DNA from: Welwitschia mirabilis
Taxonomy: Eukaryota > Gnetophyta > Gnetopsida > Welwitschiales
Length of the DNA stretch: 44,983 bases
Assembly: GCA_051453625.1 (NCBI GenBank)
Contig: JBOZIK010000001.1
Span: 226,653,373-226,698,355 of the forward strand
Reading direction: 5' to 3'
Each line of letters begins with the position of its first letter. Within the stretch, counting starts at the first letter, position 1. The position numbers were made by a program, and so were the translations under genes. Positions 43,561-44,983 of this stretch are shown one piece after another. The notes under the pieces are model-generated. The model was not told the origin of the DNA and ran no database searches. It saw only the letters and a list, made by a program, of their open reading frames with translations.

Positions 43561-43940
43561 TTACATAGGGGTGAAAATGCCCTAGCTTGATGAGAAGAAG
43601 TAAACCTTTTAATAAAAAGAAGAACATTCCACAGTATACGCAAAGATGGATTGAAAATAGGGCAAAACTAGGGGCACAAATGCCCCTAGGGAGGAGAACT
43701 AGAAAAACTGGGACTAAGCTAGGCAAGTAACCTGAAAGGAATAGAGAATTTACATAAGGGACGCGGTTGTCCTATCCTGACATGAAAAAGTAAATTTTTT
43801 AATAAAAAGGAGAATATTTTGTAGTATACACAGAGTCGAGATGTAGATAGGGCAAAATTGGGGGTGAAAGAACCCCTTCAAAGAGGAACCAAAAAAAACT
43901 GGAACTGAACTAGGTGAATAATCTAAAAGGATTAAAGATT
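43561..43940. repeat. Tandem duplication of about 189 bp
   Basis: 43561-43749 and 43750-43940 align throughout: TTACATA(G/A)GG, TTTTAATAAAAAG(A/G)AGAA, ATAGGGCAAAA(C/T)T(A/G)GGGG and ACTGG(G/A)ACT(A/G)A(G/A)CTAGG. Identity is perhaps 75-80 percent by eye. An open minus-strand frame at 43499-43726 crosses the first unit, but an equivalent frame is not kept in the second. Confidence 0.85.
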
Positions 43941-44389
43941 AATATCCCCTACAGAAGGGGAAGAGGTTGCTATGATTATGCTCTAGTAAGAAACGTTACA
44001 TTTCGTCTGATAGCACCTCAAAAACTTGATTAACCTTTTTGAACTCTTCAGCTCTTGCTTGATTCTTGTCTAGATGTAGTCTAAGCACTTTCTTTTGGTA
44101 GCTTGACTTGATTGCTTATGATAGAACTCTATGGGAGATTCATAACCTCCCTTTTCACAGTGTTCATGTCTATGTCTTCCTATGAATCATGCTGCCTCTC
44201 TTCCGATGTAGAATCCATGGTCAACTCTTGGGCATGAATGGGACTACTCTTAGGCTAGAAGTCCTTTTGAGCCTGGCCATGGGATTGCTCTCTTTATTCC
44301 TAGGACTCCATTGGAGATTTCTCCTAAGTTGTCTCTTCCTGTAATGGAGACGAATTTGGCCTTTTTGTCTGAGGTTCTGGATGTAGAAT
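43941..44389 (-). other. Probable continuation of the minus-strand retroelement
   Basis: Less AT-rich. Minus-strand pieces such as MNTVKREVMNL and SNQVKLPKESA suggest former coding sequence with many stops. No domain recognised. Confidence 0.3.
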
Positions 44390-44830
44390 CATCCTCCGAT
44401 AAGAGCTGGGGCTTTCTTGTTTAACATTTCCCTCAAAATGAGAGGCTTCATCCATAGCATCTTTCCTCTTAGATTTTCTCTTAGGAAGGATCTCCTAAGG
44501 GGGAGGAGGGGCCTCTCATGTACTAATCTCACTAGCTCCCCTCCAAAGGGCCATAATTAATCCTAAGTGTCTTATAGTATCTCTGCAACGTAATGCCTAA
44601 ATGAAGAAGAAGGGAAGGTTAATCTCATGCCTTAGGTCTAGGGCTTTGAGAAATGCAAAGTGCAAGCCTGATAATCTTGAGCAAAAACCAGATCAGATGA
44701 AGTATTTGTCTATTATTTTAGCACTCAAACCGTAAGGGGGCGGAAGCACCTTACCGCTGATGTGCTCCCTAGGCAGCTTAGGGACACCACCAAGAAAAAG
44801 TGGAGCACCTCCCGTTGTTCTCTACTTCTA
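44390..44830 (-). pseudogene. Decayed coding frame, family unknown
   Basis: One minus-strand frame reads on for nearly 150 codons with only a few TGA/TAG stops: TTGGAPLFLGGVPKLPREH, then PPPYGLSAKIIDKYFI, SGFCSRLSGLHFAFLKAL, DLRHEINLPFFFI and RDTIRHLGLIMALWRGA. The regular mix of residues and C-to-T type stops say it was once protein-coding. I do not recognise the family; N-terminal retroelement ORF or captured host gene are both possible. Confidence 0.45.
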
Positions 44831-44983
44831 AGAGGGATTCTTTTATTGACAACCGGGAATTCCAAGAGTCTAGAGAGAGAGTCTTTTGTGATTTCTATGG
44901 AGATTCTCCTAAAAGTAGTTCGCTGCCATCTCCATCTTCTCTAGAATGGAGCGATACAGGCTCCTGATTCTTCCTTGAGCTTA

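Larger units (their letters stand above)
43511..44983 (-). mobile_element. Poly(A) retroelement on the minus strand (probable LINE), cut by the window edge
   Basis: A poly-T run at 43510-43529 on the plus strand followed by GAAAGAAATGGGAATATATT is, read on the minus strand, AATATATTCCCATTTCTTTC plus poly(A), a form typical of plant LINE 3' ends. Inward lie a tandemly duplicated 189-base block and a decayed coding frame. The 5' part is outside the window. No RT motif is visible, so LINE identity is inferred from the tail only. Confidence 0.5.

Noticed and set aside
1-44983. A new defence or mobile gene cluster
   Set aside because: Apart from the UBA gene every recognisable coding piece is a retroelement relic. 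No set of intact co-oriented unknown genes is present.

Overview
The window looks like nuclear DNA of a seed plant. It holds one intact protein gene in about 45 kb, a long 5'-UTR intron, AT-rich spacer, and several heavily decayed plant-type retrotransposons (Athila-like and chromovirus-like Ty3/gypsy, L1-like LINE, tRNA-derived SINE). The old, mutation-riddled elements and sparse genes make a gymnosperm the best guess, but this is inference. Runs of N (369, 100, 60 and 10 bases) show it is a gapped draft scaffold.

Layout. 1-5028: minus-strand Athila-like element (gag and protease relics, primer binding site, 5' LTR). 5029-7079: AT-rich spacer with a degenerate minisatellite of roughly 20-bp units (5585-6410). 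7080-20340: a plus-strand chromovirus-like element whose gag is split by a nested minus-strand Athila-like element (7349-16366). That nested element has a 5-bp target duplication GTATC on both sides, a polypurine tract, a decayed tRNA-Asp primer site, and gag plus protease but no recognisable RT, RNase H or integrase. 20341-22397: spacer. 22411-22609: a SINE with a perfect 13-bp target duplication. 23035-23200: a second SINE-like unit. 23380-26600: less AT-rich, low-copy-looking DNA with local duplications, downstream of the gene. 26663-31640: the only clear gene, on the minus strand, a 689-residue protein with two UBA domains and a single coding exon behind a 2.6-kb 5'-UTR intron. 31957-32151: a second copy of the SINE. 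32640-38692: a decayed plus-strand L1-like LINE. 38693-43437: spacer with possible LTR remnants. 43511-44983: a minus-strand poly(A) retroelement whose tail carries a 189-bp tandem duplication, followed by an unidentified decayed reading frame.

The genes do not form an operon or pathway. The window records layered insertions around one housekeeping-type gene. The catalytic residues of the retroelement enzymes are mostly lost, often by G-to-A or C-to-T changes as expected from long-term cytosine methylation and deamination. I found no CRISPR array, rRNA gene or canonical tRNA gene. The least explained signals are a roughly 40-base dyad motif repeated at least ten times inside the Athila-like elements, the SINE family, the minisatellite, and two unidentified relic reading frames (37884-38408 and 44390-44830).
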